From assembly GCA_027923505.1 (NCBI GenBank), contig BROI01000001.1:275501-339500 (forward strand): a stretch of DNA of 64,000 nt, given 5' to 3'. Numbering within the stretch: the stretch's first letter is position 1; each line of letters opens with the position of its first letter. The notes under the pieces are model-generated. The model worked only from the letters and a program-made list of their open reading frames with translations, made no database searches and had not been told where the DNA came from. The translations under genes were made by a program, and so were the position numbers. Below, in pieces: positions 10,917 through 22,324 of the stretch. The DNA is from Mayamaea pseudoterrestris. Lineage: Eukaryota; Bacillariophyta; Bacillariophyceae; Sellaphorales; Sellaphoraceae.

Positions 10917-11223
10917 ACAGTGACAGCTGGGCGGCGAGATGCAGCTCCTTTTTGCAATGGCACAGCTCCGGTTTGCATCGGTATAGCTCGGTTTGCATTG
11001 CGAATATCTGTACTTATATTTGCAGATGCCTTTATGAAGAGAATATTAGAATCTTAGTAAAATTCAAAAGTGCCGGTGACACCGTATCAATATGATCCGT
11101 ACAGAGTCCCGGATATATAGTCAGTAAGAAGTACAATTAGGTCCTAAGCCTGCCACTTTGTTCGTCAATCCAACTTAAAACGTGGACCAGTGAGGCAACC
11201 AAGACCAACTTTGAAAGCGCCGT
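10917..11223. other. Intergenic between convergent genes
   Basis: About 300 bases, A/T-rich in places. Nothing recognised. Confidence 0.3.
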
Positions 11224-12378
11224 CTACGGCTCCCAAACACTGCCGGGAACAAACTTGTCACGACACTGATGGCAGTAGCAAAATGACCGCTGGCAGCCGA
11301 CAAAGGCGCGTGGATCTTGCGCGTCAACGAGCTCCCTAATCTGCTTCCAAACGTTCAAGATAGCTTGCTTGGTGTCATGCATGGTAGACTCCTCAATGTC
11401 ATTGTCCCACACCATGGCTTGCCCCGAGTGACTCGTGAGATACAAGAGTCGCAGTTGCGTGACGGGAAGACTTTGCAGCAACGCCGCCTCCTCCCGCATG
11501 GAAACATTGTCGGGGTCTAATGATGATGTGGCACTCTTCTTGCTGGCTCGCATTTCTCGCAACAGCAGCGCGTAAATCTGCAACTGGAAAAAGGCTTCCT
11601 CTCGAATGCGCTGATTGAACGCAGGACTATATTTCAAGTCGGGAGCCTTGCCCGTCTTGTAATCCGTAATGCGAAAGGAGGCGGCGGCTGATGTTGCTTG
11701 TGGCATCACCGATTGAGACCGCACCAAGTCAAGTCGATCCACAATGCCGCGCACGAGAATCGAGTCGTCGTCACTCTCATCATCACTCTTCAAAACAGCC
11801 TTGACCCACACTTCGCGCTGAGCAGGTTGCGCCAGTCTCATGGGGTCTTCAATTTGCACATAGTTTTCAAGCAGTCGCAAACATTCATGTCCCCACTTGA
11901 CTTCACTTTCGGTAGAATCAAACAACTCCAAGTGCTCCTCGTTTCTCAGTAGACTCCATGACTTGCGCAACAAGTTTTGCGCATTCTCCAAGGTGCGATC
12001 GTTTGGTTTCAAGTCAAAGAGTTGCTCCAGTGCCGAGTGCGTGATGCGTCCCTTGAGCAGCGCCAAGGTCGTTGGCTGCGACATGCCTAGCATGTACTGA
12101 AACAAAAAACTTTGCGGACATGATTGAAATGTTGTGATACTGGAAGGTGACAAGCTCTTTGGATAAACAAGTGGTTTTTCGTATGGGTCAATGAGTGGTG
12201 AAGCTGCTTCATCGTCGTCCGTGCTGCTTGTCGAGGTGACGAGAGGTGTGGCCGATAGGGACCGCCGAGTAGAAATCCGGCTCCTTTTTGCGACAAACGC
12301 TAGCGCCGAGTGCATTTTAGTAGCGAGTAGAATGCAGAGGCAGCAAAGTAGATTGGCTAATGAGCAATATGGTCCCAT
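11224..12378 (-). CDS. Plastid-targeted PD-(D/E)XK exonuclease (RecB/Cas4-like) with Cys cluster
   Basis: 384 residues from the ATG at 12378; in-frame codons extend to an ATG at 12441. The N-terminus has a hydrophobic core (about 7-20), then SALAF-VAKRSR, an ASAF-like bipartite plastid signal. Nuclease motifs: SLSPSSITTFQSCPQSFLF (76-93), THSALEQLF (113-121), GIVDRLD (211-217, catalytic Asp214), ITDYKTGK (237-244, Asp239 and Lys241) and the QLQIYALLL helix (265-273). Cys87 plus Cys362, 367, 369 and 372 form the one-plus-several Cys layout that holds a 4Fe-4S cluster in AddB and Cas4 relatives. A single-strand DNA exonuclease role in plastid DNA maintenance is inferred. It starts within 250 bp of the divergent coiled-coil gene. 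Confidence 0.82.
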   Translation of the reverse strand: MGPYCSLANLLCCLCILLATKMHSALAFVAKRSRISTRRSLSATPLVTSTSSTDDDEAASPLIDPYEKPLVYPKSLSPSSITTFQSCPQSFLFQYMLGMSQPTTLALLKGRITHSALEQLFDLKPNDRTLENAQNLLRKSWSLLRNEEHLELFDSTESEVKWGHECLRLLENYVQIEDPMRLAQPAQREVWVKAVLKSDDESDDDSILVRGIVDRLDLVRSQSVMPQATSAAASFRITDYKTGKAPDLKYSPAFNQRIREEAFFQLQIYALLLREMRASKKSATSSLDPDNVSMREEAALLQSLPVTQLRLLYLTSHSGQAMVWDNDIEESTMHDTKQAILNVWKQIRELVDAQDPRAFVGCQRSFCYCHQCRDKFVPGSVWEP

Positions 12379-12626
12379 GGAGAGAGTAGTAGGCTTTCGA
12401 GAGATGAATGGCGCGGTCGGCGATGGTCGATCGAATCGCATTTGGAATGTCGCACCATCACTAGCCACGTCATTGATTCGTTGACGATTCAATCAACGGA
12501 AAGATTGGTTCAAATAACTGAAAAATGCACGCCAGCCGGTCCAGTGAAGGTCTCGCAAGAATAGCCGAACAGTCCTTCCAGCCCTTCTGCCGCACTCGGC
12601 AGCAATCTTTTGCTTCACATTCGACC

Positions 12627-15542
12627 ATGAGGAAAGCTGGGGTTGCCCTCCGCGGGGCTACCAAGAGCCGACGCAAGGAAAAACAGCAACACGAGCAGCA
12701 GTCTTCGTCTTTATCATCATCTCCTCAGCAACACATACAGCAGCAGCAACAACAATCAGCGACTAGTAACGGCTCTTTACAGCCTGAGGACTTTGCGGCA
12801 ATCACTGCCAAAAACTATCGGCTCGCCAAGGAGCTTTCGGAGCTGCGGGTCCGGCATCGGGAGGAATGTCGTAACGTGACGAGGCTTTCCATGGACAATG
12901 TGCGTGAAATAAAGAAAGAATGATTGCTGGTATAGTCATGCGCAATGGTATACATCTACTGACACTCTCATTTTCTTCAATTCTCGATTGCATTCTTTCG
13001 CTTCAATTTGCTAAACCTACAGATTAACCTTGCCTCCAAATGTCGCGACACAATGGCCCAAGTGAGAGCACTAAAGGCAGAAGTACGAGCGCACAGGCAA
13101 CGACTGCGTGACGTCGCTTCAGCCGCATCAAACAACAATGGTGCGGCAGCAGACGCAGCAAATCGCAGCGCCGCCTCCAGTCCAGCCTCCACCAGTGCCA
13201 GTGTATCGCCAAAGTCGACGGATGATACGCTTCTGCTGTCGAGTCGGTCATCCATGGGAGGCGTCGACCAGCTATTCGAACGACGGCAGTTGCATGCAGA
13301 CACGAATGAAATGGAAGGCAACGTGACGGTTCCACCGGCCGCTGCTGCTGCGTCACCCGTAGCAGCCGCGACTGGAGCTGCAGCTTCAATGTTGAGTCCG
13401 CCGCTGCAGCAGGAAATGGATCGCATGGATCGAATCTTGGCGGAGCATGCGCGACAAACCGTTTGCATCACCGAGGAACCGTCCTTGGAGGCAGCCACGA
13501 CGACGGATTCGTCGCTCTTGTCAGTGCCGGAAGATGCGGAAGTAGGACATGACGGCGATGTTCACGAAAATGCAGCAACGGAGGAGCTGGAACATGCGCT
13601 GGCGGAACAACCACAGGCGACGGAGGAGAATGCTGCTCCGGATCCTAATGACGCTGATGTGTCAGACACAAATACAAGGCAAAGCAGCCACCAGTCGAAT
13701 CAGCAGCAAACGGCGGCGACTAGCATAAACAAACCATTGCTGGTTTCATCCGACGACTTTGAGGAGGATGTACGCTTTAACCAAGACGGCGACGCCTTTT
13801 CCAAAGATGACGACGAGGGAGAGGCTTACGACTCGGCGTCTCCGTTGGCCATGCCAGGATGGGAGACGCAGTTTTCACCGTCACCTCAGTTCAAGTTTTA
13901 CGACGAGGAGTATCCGCAAGACATTTCATCCGTCAGTGTTCGCAGTAGCAAGGACTCGGCCGACCATTATTCCTTGTCGCAGCAGCAACTTGGGGAAGTG
14001 CAGGAGGAGGAAGTGGTTGGTGGCGGTAATCATGATTTGAGCAGCATGGATGCGTTCGAAGCGTCCTTTGCCATTACTGCCTTTCCGGAAAGCTTTAGTC
14101 CAAAGGAACAGGAACGGCATTTGCGTGATTTGAAGCGTAGAGCGGCCAGAAGGAATGGACGCAACAACAACAATGCGACTGCTGCTGCTAGTGAAAGTAA
14201 TGGTGATTACGCACCTGTGCGACGAGACTTTACCAACTCGCCACCTCCGACGAACATGCTAGGCGAAGCCAAGTCGGACGATTATGCAACGACAACAACC
14301 GCAGTGTACGATCCATTCACACATAGTCCAAAGCACGACGAGACTTCCAATCCGCTAGAACCACCGACTCAAAGTATTCCGATCGAACCTCTTGTCATTA
14401 AGTGGGGCACGCGGGCGCGAGATCGAATGCGAGGGACGACGACCATGGATCCACCAGCAGCTTTGTATGGCAGTAACAATGGCAAGAAACTGTCGGTGCG
14501 TCAAGTATTGGACTTGTCTTCGTCATCTGCCGATGAATCAAATCAATACCCAGCGACGACGGCTACGACTCCAGTGTCAAGTAAAACTAGAAATGGCAGC
14601 GATGGTGTTATGCAAACCCCGAGCCCGACGAGTGTTTCCTCGGCGAGCGCTGCCGGCAAAAGCTACAGCAGTCCATCAAAAGAAAAGAAGCCTTTACCAG
14701 CTGTCTCTTGGGACGGTGTTCGTTCCATTCTTCCATTTAACAGCAAGCTATCATCACCGCGAAAAGCTACTTCATTGCACTCTCATCAAGATGGTCCATC
14801 CACGCCGACGCAAGCTTCCCGATATGCCACGGAATCGGATGCGTACTCCACACCTCCGTCCTCGGCTGCGTCCAACTCGTTACAAAATAGTGGAGAATCA
14901 TACGCATCCTTTGAACCGCCAAGGCCACAAAAAACTGGTTACGATGTTGCAAGGGCAAAATATGAAAAGGCTACAAGACCTCGACAGAACCAGCTTGATG
15001 CAGATGCTACTAACAATGTCATGCCCCAGGAAAGCGCCGTCTCTGCCGAAGAATTAAGCATAACATCCAGTCCAACCAGTATTAGGTCAGGAGAACGGAA
15101 TGGTCGACTGTCCGCCGACGCCCATGTTTTGGCTACCGTTAGCGTCAAGGATCGAGCAGCTGCGTATCTGGCGAGCTCGCCTCCTCAAGATGCACCATTG
15201 ACTTTTGAAGCCACCTACATGTATCTTAAGCAGAGACCGGGTCCAAGTTACGACGACTCTGATGGTGACATTCCACTGAATACGAGTTTATCAAAAAGCA
15301 AGAGCAATCACGCGAAGGATGATGACAGATTGGGCGATTCTGACGATGAGTTGTCGTCTCCAAAGCGGCAGGTCTGGGAGGAAGATATTCCACCATACAA
15401 TTCGTTTGACGCTGACCGGGAGGCTGTGGACGTTGACCGTCCGTACGATCCCTATGAATTGGAGTCGCAACTTAAGCGTCCTCCTCCTCCACAGTCGCAA
15501 CTCGGAATGAATGACGCACCATTGAGACATGTATACCGGTAA
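12627..15542 (+). CDS. Large disordered protein with N-terminal coiled coil
   Basis: Exons 12627-12899 and 13023-15542 give 930 residues. The 123-nt intron (donor GTGCGT, acceptor CTACAG) joins RLSMDN to INLASKCRDTMAQVRALKAEV in phase 0. The region on both sides of the junction (about 55-125) is a heptad-rich coiled coil that starts at EDFAAITAKNYRLAKELSEL. The rest is Ser/Thr/Ala/Asp-rich and disordered. An upstream in-frame ATG at 12525 would add 34 residues; the CGACCATGA context favours 12627. I do not recognise the family. The layout suggests a cytoskeletal or scaffold protein, but that is a guess. Confidence 0.75.
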
Positions 15543-16350
15543 TAAGTATTTTTACATTCAATGATAAGTCTTTCGTGCACGTATGCATTGCATGACATTC
15601 ATGCCTAACCGATGCCAATATATCCAGAGTACTATAGCTCATAACCGGGCTACTTTTGAATATTAAAGTCTCAAGGCTCTTCGTCATTTCCTGACACCAA
15701 CTGGTAATACATTCAAATGTCATCTTTCGTGAGCGGTGAATGCTCATTACTGTTACAGGGCAGACATTGTCGCTGATGATATCGGGTATGATGCCTTGTC
15801 CGAGGTCAACAGGCACTTCGTGTGCCTTGGGAAAACCAGTGACCGACTTGCTGACATCGACTAGCAGAGCAGTAAGCTTGGCTCGTTCTCGGACTGTTTA
15901 TTTGCTCATTCCTGCGCAACTTATGCACATCGTGAAGTTATCGCGCGTGTGTCATTGGCATTTCCGAGTCGTGTTGTAAATAAATGTCGTACAATCACTC
16001 ATGAGTTGTGGAGACGCGTGGAGCGACGTTAAGCCGCCATGAAAACTCTATACGATGCATCCAAGATACCTTCGAATCGGGAATATTCGGCTTGCGAAAA
16101 AGCTCGCAGCGGCCATGGCGCTGCTTGATTCCTCTCCAAGGTCAAGTCTGCCGCCAACAAAAAAGTCTCTATCAACACACTCAATTACTCAATCATATCC
16201 TGACTTGAGATATCTATCTTTAACAGCTGGCGTTTTATAGCTTTACATCGCAACAAAAGCATAAATCCGGACGATATTGATTTTGCACTCGACAACCATT
16301 TTGTCCATCACTCGTTCCGATCAATTCGAGTACTAGCGAATCAGTCAATC
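15543..16350. other. Gene-free stretch
   Basis: About 810 bases between two genes on the same strand. It must hold the 3' end of the coiled-coil gene and the promoter of the next gene. Short frames on both strands show no motif. No repeat or RNA gene recognised. Confidence 0.35.
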
Positions 16351-17163
16351 ATGCCGGCTCCTTCACTTTGCGGCAATTTTCTACAAAATAAGCGAGCGCT
16401 GATTGCATTCACTTGGACACTGACGACCGTGTTGACGCTCGTGGCCTTTATACTGACCCTCGTCTACGTTGGCCACGTGCACACGCGCTACCTGTGGCTG
16501 GAGCGATATTACGAGGAGCAATACACGAGCGCGCAGCAGCAGCGTAACCAGGAATATGATGACGACCAGCGCCAAAATAACAATAACAATAATCATTACA
16601 GTTCACAAGACGAGCGAGACTACAAGGAGAAGATGCAACTGGCGCATGTGGCGTCGAAAAGCATCACCTTTGTGTCACTCTACACCATGTCAATGTCGGT
16701 CGCACTCGTCATGTATGGATCAACAGCCATTGTTGGTTTCACGTCACTGCGAGGCGTCTACATTGCTCCATGCTTTTCCAATCCAGGCTATTCCAGCAAG
16801 CTCAAGGTTGGAATCTTTGGCGGTGCCATTATACTCTTTGCCAATCTACTGCTTGTTTGCGCCGTTATATTTGGAGAGGTTCGCGTTGAAAACTGGGACG
16901 GCGAGGGAGATGGCAACAAGGACAATAAGAATGATCGAGAACCTTATGAGGTGGAACGAATAGCAACCATTTTGGCAGTTTGCTGCATGTTTCTGTCGGC
17001 GCTTTATACAATCTTTGCCATTCTCCTCTTTCTATACTATGTCAGTGATGACGATGTTTTGGAAGACGAAGACGATGTTGTTGCAAAGAGTCTTCCGGCC
17101 TTGTCGAGTGATCCAAGGCGAGAGAATTTCATTACGATTGGGGAAAGGCTACAAACTAGTTAG
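16351..17163 (+). CDS. Four-helix membrane protein, unknown family
   Basis: 270 residues with four clear transmembrane segments: about 17-42, 106-127, 150-172 and 207-231. Between helices 1 and 2 lies a charged Gln/Asn-rich loop (DDQRQNNNNNNHYSSQDE), and between 3 and 4 an acidic loop (NWDGEGDGNKDNKNDREP). The C-terminus is acidic (DDDVLEDEDDVV). The topology recalls small four-helix families such as MARVEL or tetraspanin, but no CCG or other signature is present, so I do not assign it. The start ATG at 16351 has a clean context (CAATCATGCC). Confidence 0.7.
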   Translation: MPAPSLCGNFLQNKRALIAFTWTLTTVLTLVAFILTLVYVGHVHTRYLWLERYYEEQYTSAQQQRNQEYDDDQRQNNNNNNHYSSQDERDYKEKMQLAHVASKSITFVSLYTMSMSVALVMYGSTAIVGFTSLRGVYIAPCFSNPGYSSKLKVGIFGGAIILFANLLLVCAVIFGEVRVENWDGEGDGNKDNKNDREPYEVERIATILAVCCMFLSALYTIFAILLFLYYVSDDDVLEDEDDVVAKSLPALSSDPRRENFITIGERLQTS

Positions 17164-17652
17164 CGATTCAATATGTTGCACCGGCGAGGATGCGTGCGTC
17201 GGCCAACGACGGGGCGGCGTTGGCAAATGCCAAAAATCATGTACCTTTGTAAGCAATTATAAAAGGACACAAACTACTGTTGACTCGTGTGCGTTTTCTG
17301 GTGTAATGTATGTAGGAATGTAGGTTCCAGTTCAGCGCCGATCTTCGTCGCCACGTGTTGGGAACTGTCGATTTACAAACGAATCAAGGCTTGCTGTAGT
17401 TGAGCATTCATTATGACTTCTAACTGATAGCCACCGGTATTTTACCACTTTATGCATCGCCTTGGTGGAACTAAAGGGACCAGAGGCTCCAATTGGTAAT
17501 TCTAGGGTAGGTTACGCTCGCACCGGGACTTGAGTTTGTCTGTCCATCGACGGATGCGGACGATCCGCCGTGCTTCCACCATGATGCAGCACAGACACTC
17601 GACAGTCAATTTCTTATATTCGTTCAACATTTGAAGCAGCAGCAGCACCAGC
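17164..17652. other. Intergenic stretch
   Basis: About 490 bases between genes on the same strand. No gene, repeat or motif recognised. Confidence 0.3.
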
Positions 17653-18465
17653 ATGACTACAGCACATCGCCCAACCTGGAAGGCTGCCGTCGCCAAGGAG
17701 AGTGGCGGATGGACGGCGGGAGGAGCAGTCTCAACACTTCGTTCCGTCTTGGATGCCCCAGCCCACACCAAACTCAAGTATCGCCGCGAGACTGCTGCAG
17801 CCGATGGCAAGGAGGAGCGCATCAAAGAGTCGCTGCGTGCATTAGAGAAAGCGGAGCGAGAGCAAGACACTTTGAAGCTCCGGCAGCATAAGAGTCTTAA
17901 TAGCAATCGGCGCAGCAAGGAGGAGGAGGACGAGTTGAAGGAACGAGCCCAACGCAAGCTATTGACGCATACCGATAAGATTGACTTGCTAGCCATCAAG
18001 GCCAAGTACAATGACTCCGATGTTGAAGATGATGACGATGATGACAAACAAAGCAGTGACAAGGCTGGAACAGCAAGTCATGATAATGACGACGCTGCCG
18101 CTAGCGACTTGGATGCGGATGATTCCGATTTGGACGCTAGCAGTGACAGTGACGACGACGATGACGATGAAGCGGCTCTGCAGGCGGAACTTGCCAAGAT
18201 TCGGGCCGAGCGCGATGCTACAAAGTCCAGGGAGGAGGAGCAGCGCATGGCTGAAGATTTGGAGTCGCAGCAGGAAGCGGCATTGACGGGCAATCCATTG
18301 TTGAACATGAATGCTTCCACAAGCATGTCCAAGAAGCGAAGCTGGACGGAGGAATCGGTCTTTCGTCATCAAGCAAAGAACGAACCAAAGCCGGTGAAGC
18401 GATTCATCAATGACACTGTTCGCAACGATTTTCACAAGCGATTTTTGAACAAGTTTATTCGTTAA
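17653..18465 (+). CDS. CWC15: Spliceosome component CWC15 (Cwf15/AD-002)
   Basis: 270 residues. The N-terminus MTTAHRPTWKAA is the family hallmark (MTTAHRPTWxPA), followed by AHTKLKYR (about 37-44, consensus SHTKLKYR). The middle is a charged, acidic region with Asp runs, and the C-terminus KRSWTEESVFRHQAK...KRFINDTVRNDFHKRFLNKF matches the conserved end ([20 protein letters not shown]). CWC15 belongs to the Prp19/CDC5L-related part of the spliceosome and binds the catalytic RNA core, so the protein is nuclear. It is slightly longer than the human protein (229 residues) because of the acidic stretch. The ATG follows an ACCAGC context. Confidence 0.95.
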   Translation: MTTAHRPTWKAAVAKESGGWTAGGAVSTLRSVLDAPAHTKLKYRRETAAADGKEERIKESLRALEKAEREQDTLKLRQHKSLNSNRRSKEEEDELKERAQRKLLTHTDKIDLLAIKAKYNDSDVEDDDDDDKQSSDKAGTASHDNDDAAASDLDADDSDLDASSDSDDDDDDEAALQAELAKIRAERDATKSREEEQRMAEDLESQQEAALTGNPLLNMNASTSMSKKRSWTEESVFRHQAKNEPKPVKRFINDTVRNDFHKRFLNKFIR

Positions 18466-18586
18466 CAATACTACTGGTTGATAGTAATAGGACAGTACCA
18501 TGACACTGCAATACGAGACACTTAATTATTTAAAATGGACTATACTGTCGTTAACATGTATAAGAATATTTCTTCCCCTCCTCCGT

Positions 18587-20215
18587 TTACGAAACCAGCG
18601 ACGACCGCTGCGCATGGCAGCGGCGCGTCGTACCTCCCACCAGGCTCAGCAAAGCGTCACAAGCATCCACCTCGGACGATGAGTCGTCCATGGAGGAAGC
18701 AGCGACAAGAGCAGCCTGCGAATCGACCGTTGATGGTTTTATGCCTTCCGTCAATGGAGGCAGCCAATCCTTCCGAAGTGGTCGCGGTGCAGCCTTGTAT
18801 CGCTTCTTGACTGGAAGCTGGCTTGCTAAGTCATTCCTTTCCTCCTCGGCCGCCGCTGCTGCTACCTGAACATCGGCGATTGGATGCTTTGCTGCCACGG
18901 ACGATTGCGTCCTGTGTTTGGATGCCGTAGCTGCTGTAGCCTGACCTTGCGCCAGCTTCTTTTGACCAGCGCGTGCAACATGGCGCTCGCGCAAGGCTTG
19001 CGTCACCTTGGCCGAAATGGCCTGCTCATTCATTTCGTACCAAACGTCAGACTCCATTTCAATCAAAAAGCGACTGGGAGGGACAAGGTTATACATGGAT
19101 TGAATGACATGCTGGGCAATGTCATTCTTCGCTTCACGAGTCATGTTGGGTGCCTGGTACTTTTGGCGCAATGGTTCAATGAGCGCGCGAAACGTTGTGT
19201 TGCCGGGCCACTGGTTCACCTTTCCTCCTCTGCCGGATAGCACGTCATTGACGAAAGGAACCTTGACCGCCAACCAAACTTCAGTGCTTGCCTTCAAAGC
19301 CTTGACCATGGGCGTTGATTTTGATGAGTATGAAGCTTTGGTGCTCTTCTTGGAATTGAAATTAATGGTGTTAATGTGATTCGCTTTGGCTGGAGCTGGA
19401 ACGGTTGGTGCAAAGCTAATCGTAAATGGTGGTAGGTATGACGGCATCATGTAGGGTGGAGCAAATGAAGTCGCCTTTACCGCAATCGGCGGCTGCTTGA
19501 AAGTAAGCCCAGGAGGATCAGGAAGAGTCTTTCGAGCCTTTGGTGCTGCCTTTACCACAATGGGAGGAGTTGGAGCGCGTGTCTTGACGGCAACCAAATG
19601 GACTGTACTAGCGGATGTGCTACTGTTTCCAACTTCCTCCAAAATGTTGCAAACCTTTCGTTCTCGCAACGCTTGCGTCACCTTGGCAAAGACTGCCTTT
19701 TCATTCATTTCGTACCAAACCTTGTTTGGATTTTCAAGATGAATCAAAAAGCGACCCGAGGGTTCCTGGCTGACAATCGCTTCAATCACTTGCGTCGCAA
19801 TCAGCACCTTGTCCTCTCGACTGCAATCAACGTGTTGATACTCCTGCTTGCGCTGATCAACGAGCGTTCGAAACATTAAATTTCCCTTCCAAGCGTTAAT
19901 TTTGCCACCGCGACCCGATAGTACATCATTCTCATGTGGAACCTTGACCAATCGTCCTTCCAGATCGGCCTTGTGAGCCTTGACGAATGGCTCTCTGCGA
20001 CGACCGGAGGATCCACTCGACTTGGTAGGTTTGGTCTTTTTGTGAGTGCTCGGCTTTGCGTCGTGGGGAGATGATTTCGTATGCGTCCTTTGGTTGGTCG
20101 TGCTCCGCATCGTCGGTCCGGCAATCATGCTGCTGTGGCTGCCGTCGGAGGATTCATCGGACGAGACTCTTTGCACTTTCATTGAACTATGACGGCTTTT
20201 CTCGTTTGAATGCAT
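18587..20215 (-). CDS. Double DUF6824 protein (diatom-type), nuclear regulator candidate
   Basis: 542 residues from the ATG at 20215 (MHSNEKSRHSSMK); 21 upstream in-frame codons lack an ATG. It has two copies of the DUF6824 block. The first has NDVLSGRGGKINAWKGN, then TQVIEAIVSQEPSGRFLIH and VWYEMNEKAVFAKVTQALRE. The second has NDVLSGRGGKVNQWPGN, AQHVIQSMYNLVPPSRFLIE and VWYEMNEQAISAKVTQALRE. The linkers are basic and Pro-rich. DUF6824 proteins are numerous in diatoms and have no settled function; DNA binding has been considered from basic composition (inference). The two copies are close enough to suggest internal duplication. The window holds a second, single-copy member at 43370-44347. Confidence 0.85.
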   Translation of the reverse strand: MHSNEKSRHSSMKVQRVSSDESSDGSHSSMIAGPTMRSTTNQRTHTKSSPHDAKPSTHKKTKPTKSSGSSGRRREPFVKAHKADLEGRLVKVPHENDVLSGRGGKINAWKGNLMFRTLVDQRKQEYQHVDCSREDKVLIATQVIEAIVSQEPSGRFLIHLENPNKVWYEMNEKAVFAKVTQALRERKVCNILEEVGNSSTSASTVHLVAVKTRAPTPPIVVKAAPKARKTLPDPPGLTFKQPPIAVKATSFAPPYMMPSYLPPFTISFAPTVPAPAKANHINTINFNSKKSTKASYSSKSTPMVKALKASTEVWLAVKVPFVNDVLSGRGGKVNQWPGNTTFRALIEPLRQKYQAPNMTREAKNDIAQHVIQSMYNLVPPSRFLIEMESDVWYEMNEQAISAKVTQALRERHVARAGQKKLAQGQATAATASKHRTQSSVAAKHPIADVQVAAAAAEEERNDLASQLPVKKRYKAAPRPLRKDWLPPLTEGIKPSTVDSQAALVAASSMDDSSSEVDACDALLSLVGGTTRRCHAQRSSLVS

Positions 20216-20613
20216 TGCTGTATCAGGCAGAGACGCGAGCTGTAGTACTATTGAATTGCAGCAAGTCGAGAACCACAATTTGATGCATTGTGATCGAGGA
20301 GAGGTTCAATCGTGGCCCTCTCGTGGCATCCAGAGATCAACGTTCGTTACGTAGCATCGCTAAACGCTCTGGCGTTCGATAGTGTCTGATCCAATATTTG
20401 GAGCGATAGTCATGTGCAATTCCGAGCGCCAAAGAGTGACCGTTGTGTCACGCGTCTGGTCGCCCGACTGGAGCCATCATAATTCATCATGTCGGAGAAT
20501 CACTCAAAACTGTCGCATCGCGTATTGTTTTGGATTCGTCGCGGTGGGATCGACGCGATCTTTCGTCACTTGCAACATCCATCACTCCATCCTTGCCTCC
20601 TTGATTTATTACC
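20216..20613. other. Intergenic between divergent genes
   Basis: About 400 bases holding the 5' regions of the DUF6824 and METTL21-like genes. No distinct motif recognised. Confidence 0.3.
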
Positions 20614-22049
20614 ATGACAACTTCCATGAGTATCAAGAGACAACAAAGTCTAAAGAAATTATGTCAATTCCTAATTTGCCTTCTTCCAGTATCTCACGGT
20701 TGGATTCAACCAATTGCTCGTCGAACGACTCGTATTAGCAGCCGCAGCTTGCAACGATTACGTTCCTCAGATTCTTCCGACGGTCAAATGAAGGACATGG
20801 AAGGAAAGACCATTTATCAGCGAGTATTCTACATGCTTGACCCAATTGAGCCGACAATTTCCGATTCCAATAAATCAGTCGTTGTGGAGGAGCGAGTGCG
20901 ATTCCAACCAGACTCGGATCCAGTGCGCCAAAGCCAAGGATACATTCAACCAGTCGGTTTCCGCACACTGATTCTACGAGATGGCAATGTGCAGGATGGT
21001 GAAATTGGCAAGGCCTTTGTTAGCTTGAACGTTCACGACGGAAGTGATACGCATGGAGGAGCAGGCATGGACTCTACCATGGACTCTGCCATTGCCATGC
21101 TCTTGTACTTGGCGAGCAATCCAGCGCTTCTTCAAGGAAAGGTTTTGGAGATGTCAAGTGGAGTCGGTATTTCGAGTCTCTTGGGATGCTTGGGAGCTGG
21201 ATTTGTTTCCAAAGGAGGAGCAACGGATGCTGATGCAGCGAATCGAGATACTCCCGATGATGATATTTTGAGCATTCCATCCGGATCGCCCTGGTTGCCC
21301 GAAGATTTGGAGAGTCTTACCTTGACGGATCCCGACGAGATGAATCTAAACATGGTAATGGAGAATGCCAAGAGCTTGTGGATTGAATCAAGCAAGCTTT
21401 ATCTAGACAGGCTCGACTGGTCTGTCCGTGACGTCAAACCGTTCGGTGTCACGGCTGCGGCCTCGGAGCCATTCAGAGACAACAACGGCAACAATAACAA
21501 AGAGTATCGAAACATTCTTGCGGGAGACGTGGCATATACATTTCCAGAGGCGAAACTGCTGGCGCGGGCCGTGGCGTATCGACTGCAGCCATCCTATTCG
21601 TTCGTCGGCTCGAGCACTCCAGCGCCTCGGTTCGTGCACCTTTATCCAGATGGCAGTGACGAAAACGTTTACCTGCGACGATTCCTGGAGCGAGTAAGTG
21701 ATTCGCAGAGATAATGAAGGTCTCTTGAAGTATTTGAGGTTCTAAACACCTTGACTTTGTCTTCTTGTCATTCATGCAGGGCTACCGAATGAACGTTTCG
21801 CAAGACTATCTCAAGATGGAAAAGATTCAGTTTGCTTTCCAAATGCTCCCTCAGGACGAACCCGAGTCGTCACTCGACGATGTGGTGTTGAATGTGCAGG
21901 AACGCAAGGCGTACGAGTACAGCGTTTTGGTGGCCGAACATTCCGTCGACTATGGTGGAGCTGGAATGGGTGAATACTTTTTCCCAATCGAAACGGGCCT
22001 GTTCGAGTCGGAGCAAGGCATGATGGAGCGTGATTGGGAATCAAATTAA
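20614..22049 (+). CDS. METTL21-like methyltransferase (Methyltransf_16), possibly plastid
   Basis: Exons 20614-21693 and 21780-22049 give 449 residues; the 86-nt intron has donor GTAAGT and acceptor TGCAG and joins RRFLER to GYRMNVSQDY. The SAM-binding block is GKVLEMSSGVGISSLL (consensus VLELGSGTGLxGL); a Trp-containing LDRLDWSVRD and ILAGDVAYTFPEAKLLA (consensus GSDVVY) follow, typical of this lysine methyltransferase group. A Gly/Asp-rich insert lies between strand 1 and the next motif. The N-terminus has a short hydrophobic segment (about 17-28) ending SHG-WIQPIARR, which could be a plastid signal with Trp at +1. The substrate is unknown. Confidence 0.75.
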
Positions 22050-22324
22050 CACATGTGATAGACATTAAAATGCAACACTATAGCTACGTTTGCATCGCAT
22101 AGCGTGGTCGCGTTGCCACCGGTCAATACTAACAAGTTGCCTGTGTCGTGCTAACATCGCGTGACTGCATCCTTGCCGTAGTAACTATTAGTTGACTAAA
22201 AAAAGGTTCCTGCGGCTCCCTACTTTGTACGTTACTTCAGCAACGAAAATAACTTTCATAAACAATGTCAAATACTTGGCGACGCTGGAACTAACCAAGC
22301 GAGAATTACATATCAAAGCAATGC

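Noticed and set aside
13024-13498. Minus-strand frames of 121-173 codons over the coiled-coil gene
   Set aside because: They arise from Ala/Gln-rich codon use on the plus strand and have no motif.
20300-20420. tRNA-like GGCGTTCGATAGTG string
   Set aside because: The surrounding bases do not form acceptor, D and anticodon arms; no tRNA is supported anywhere in the window.
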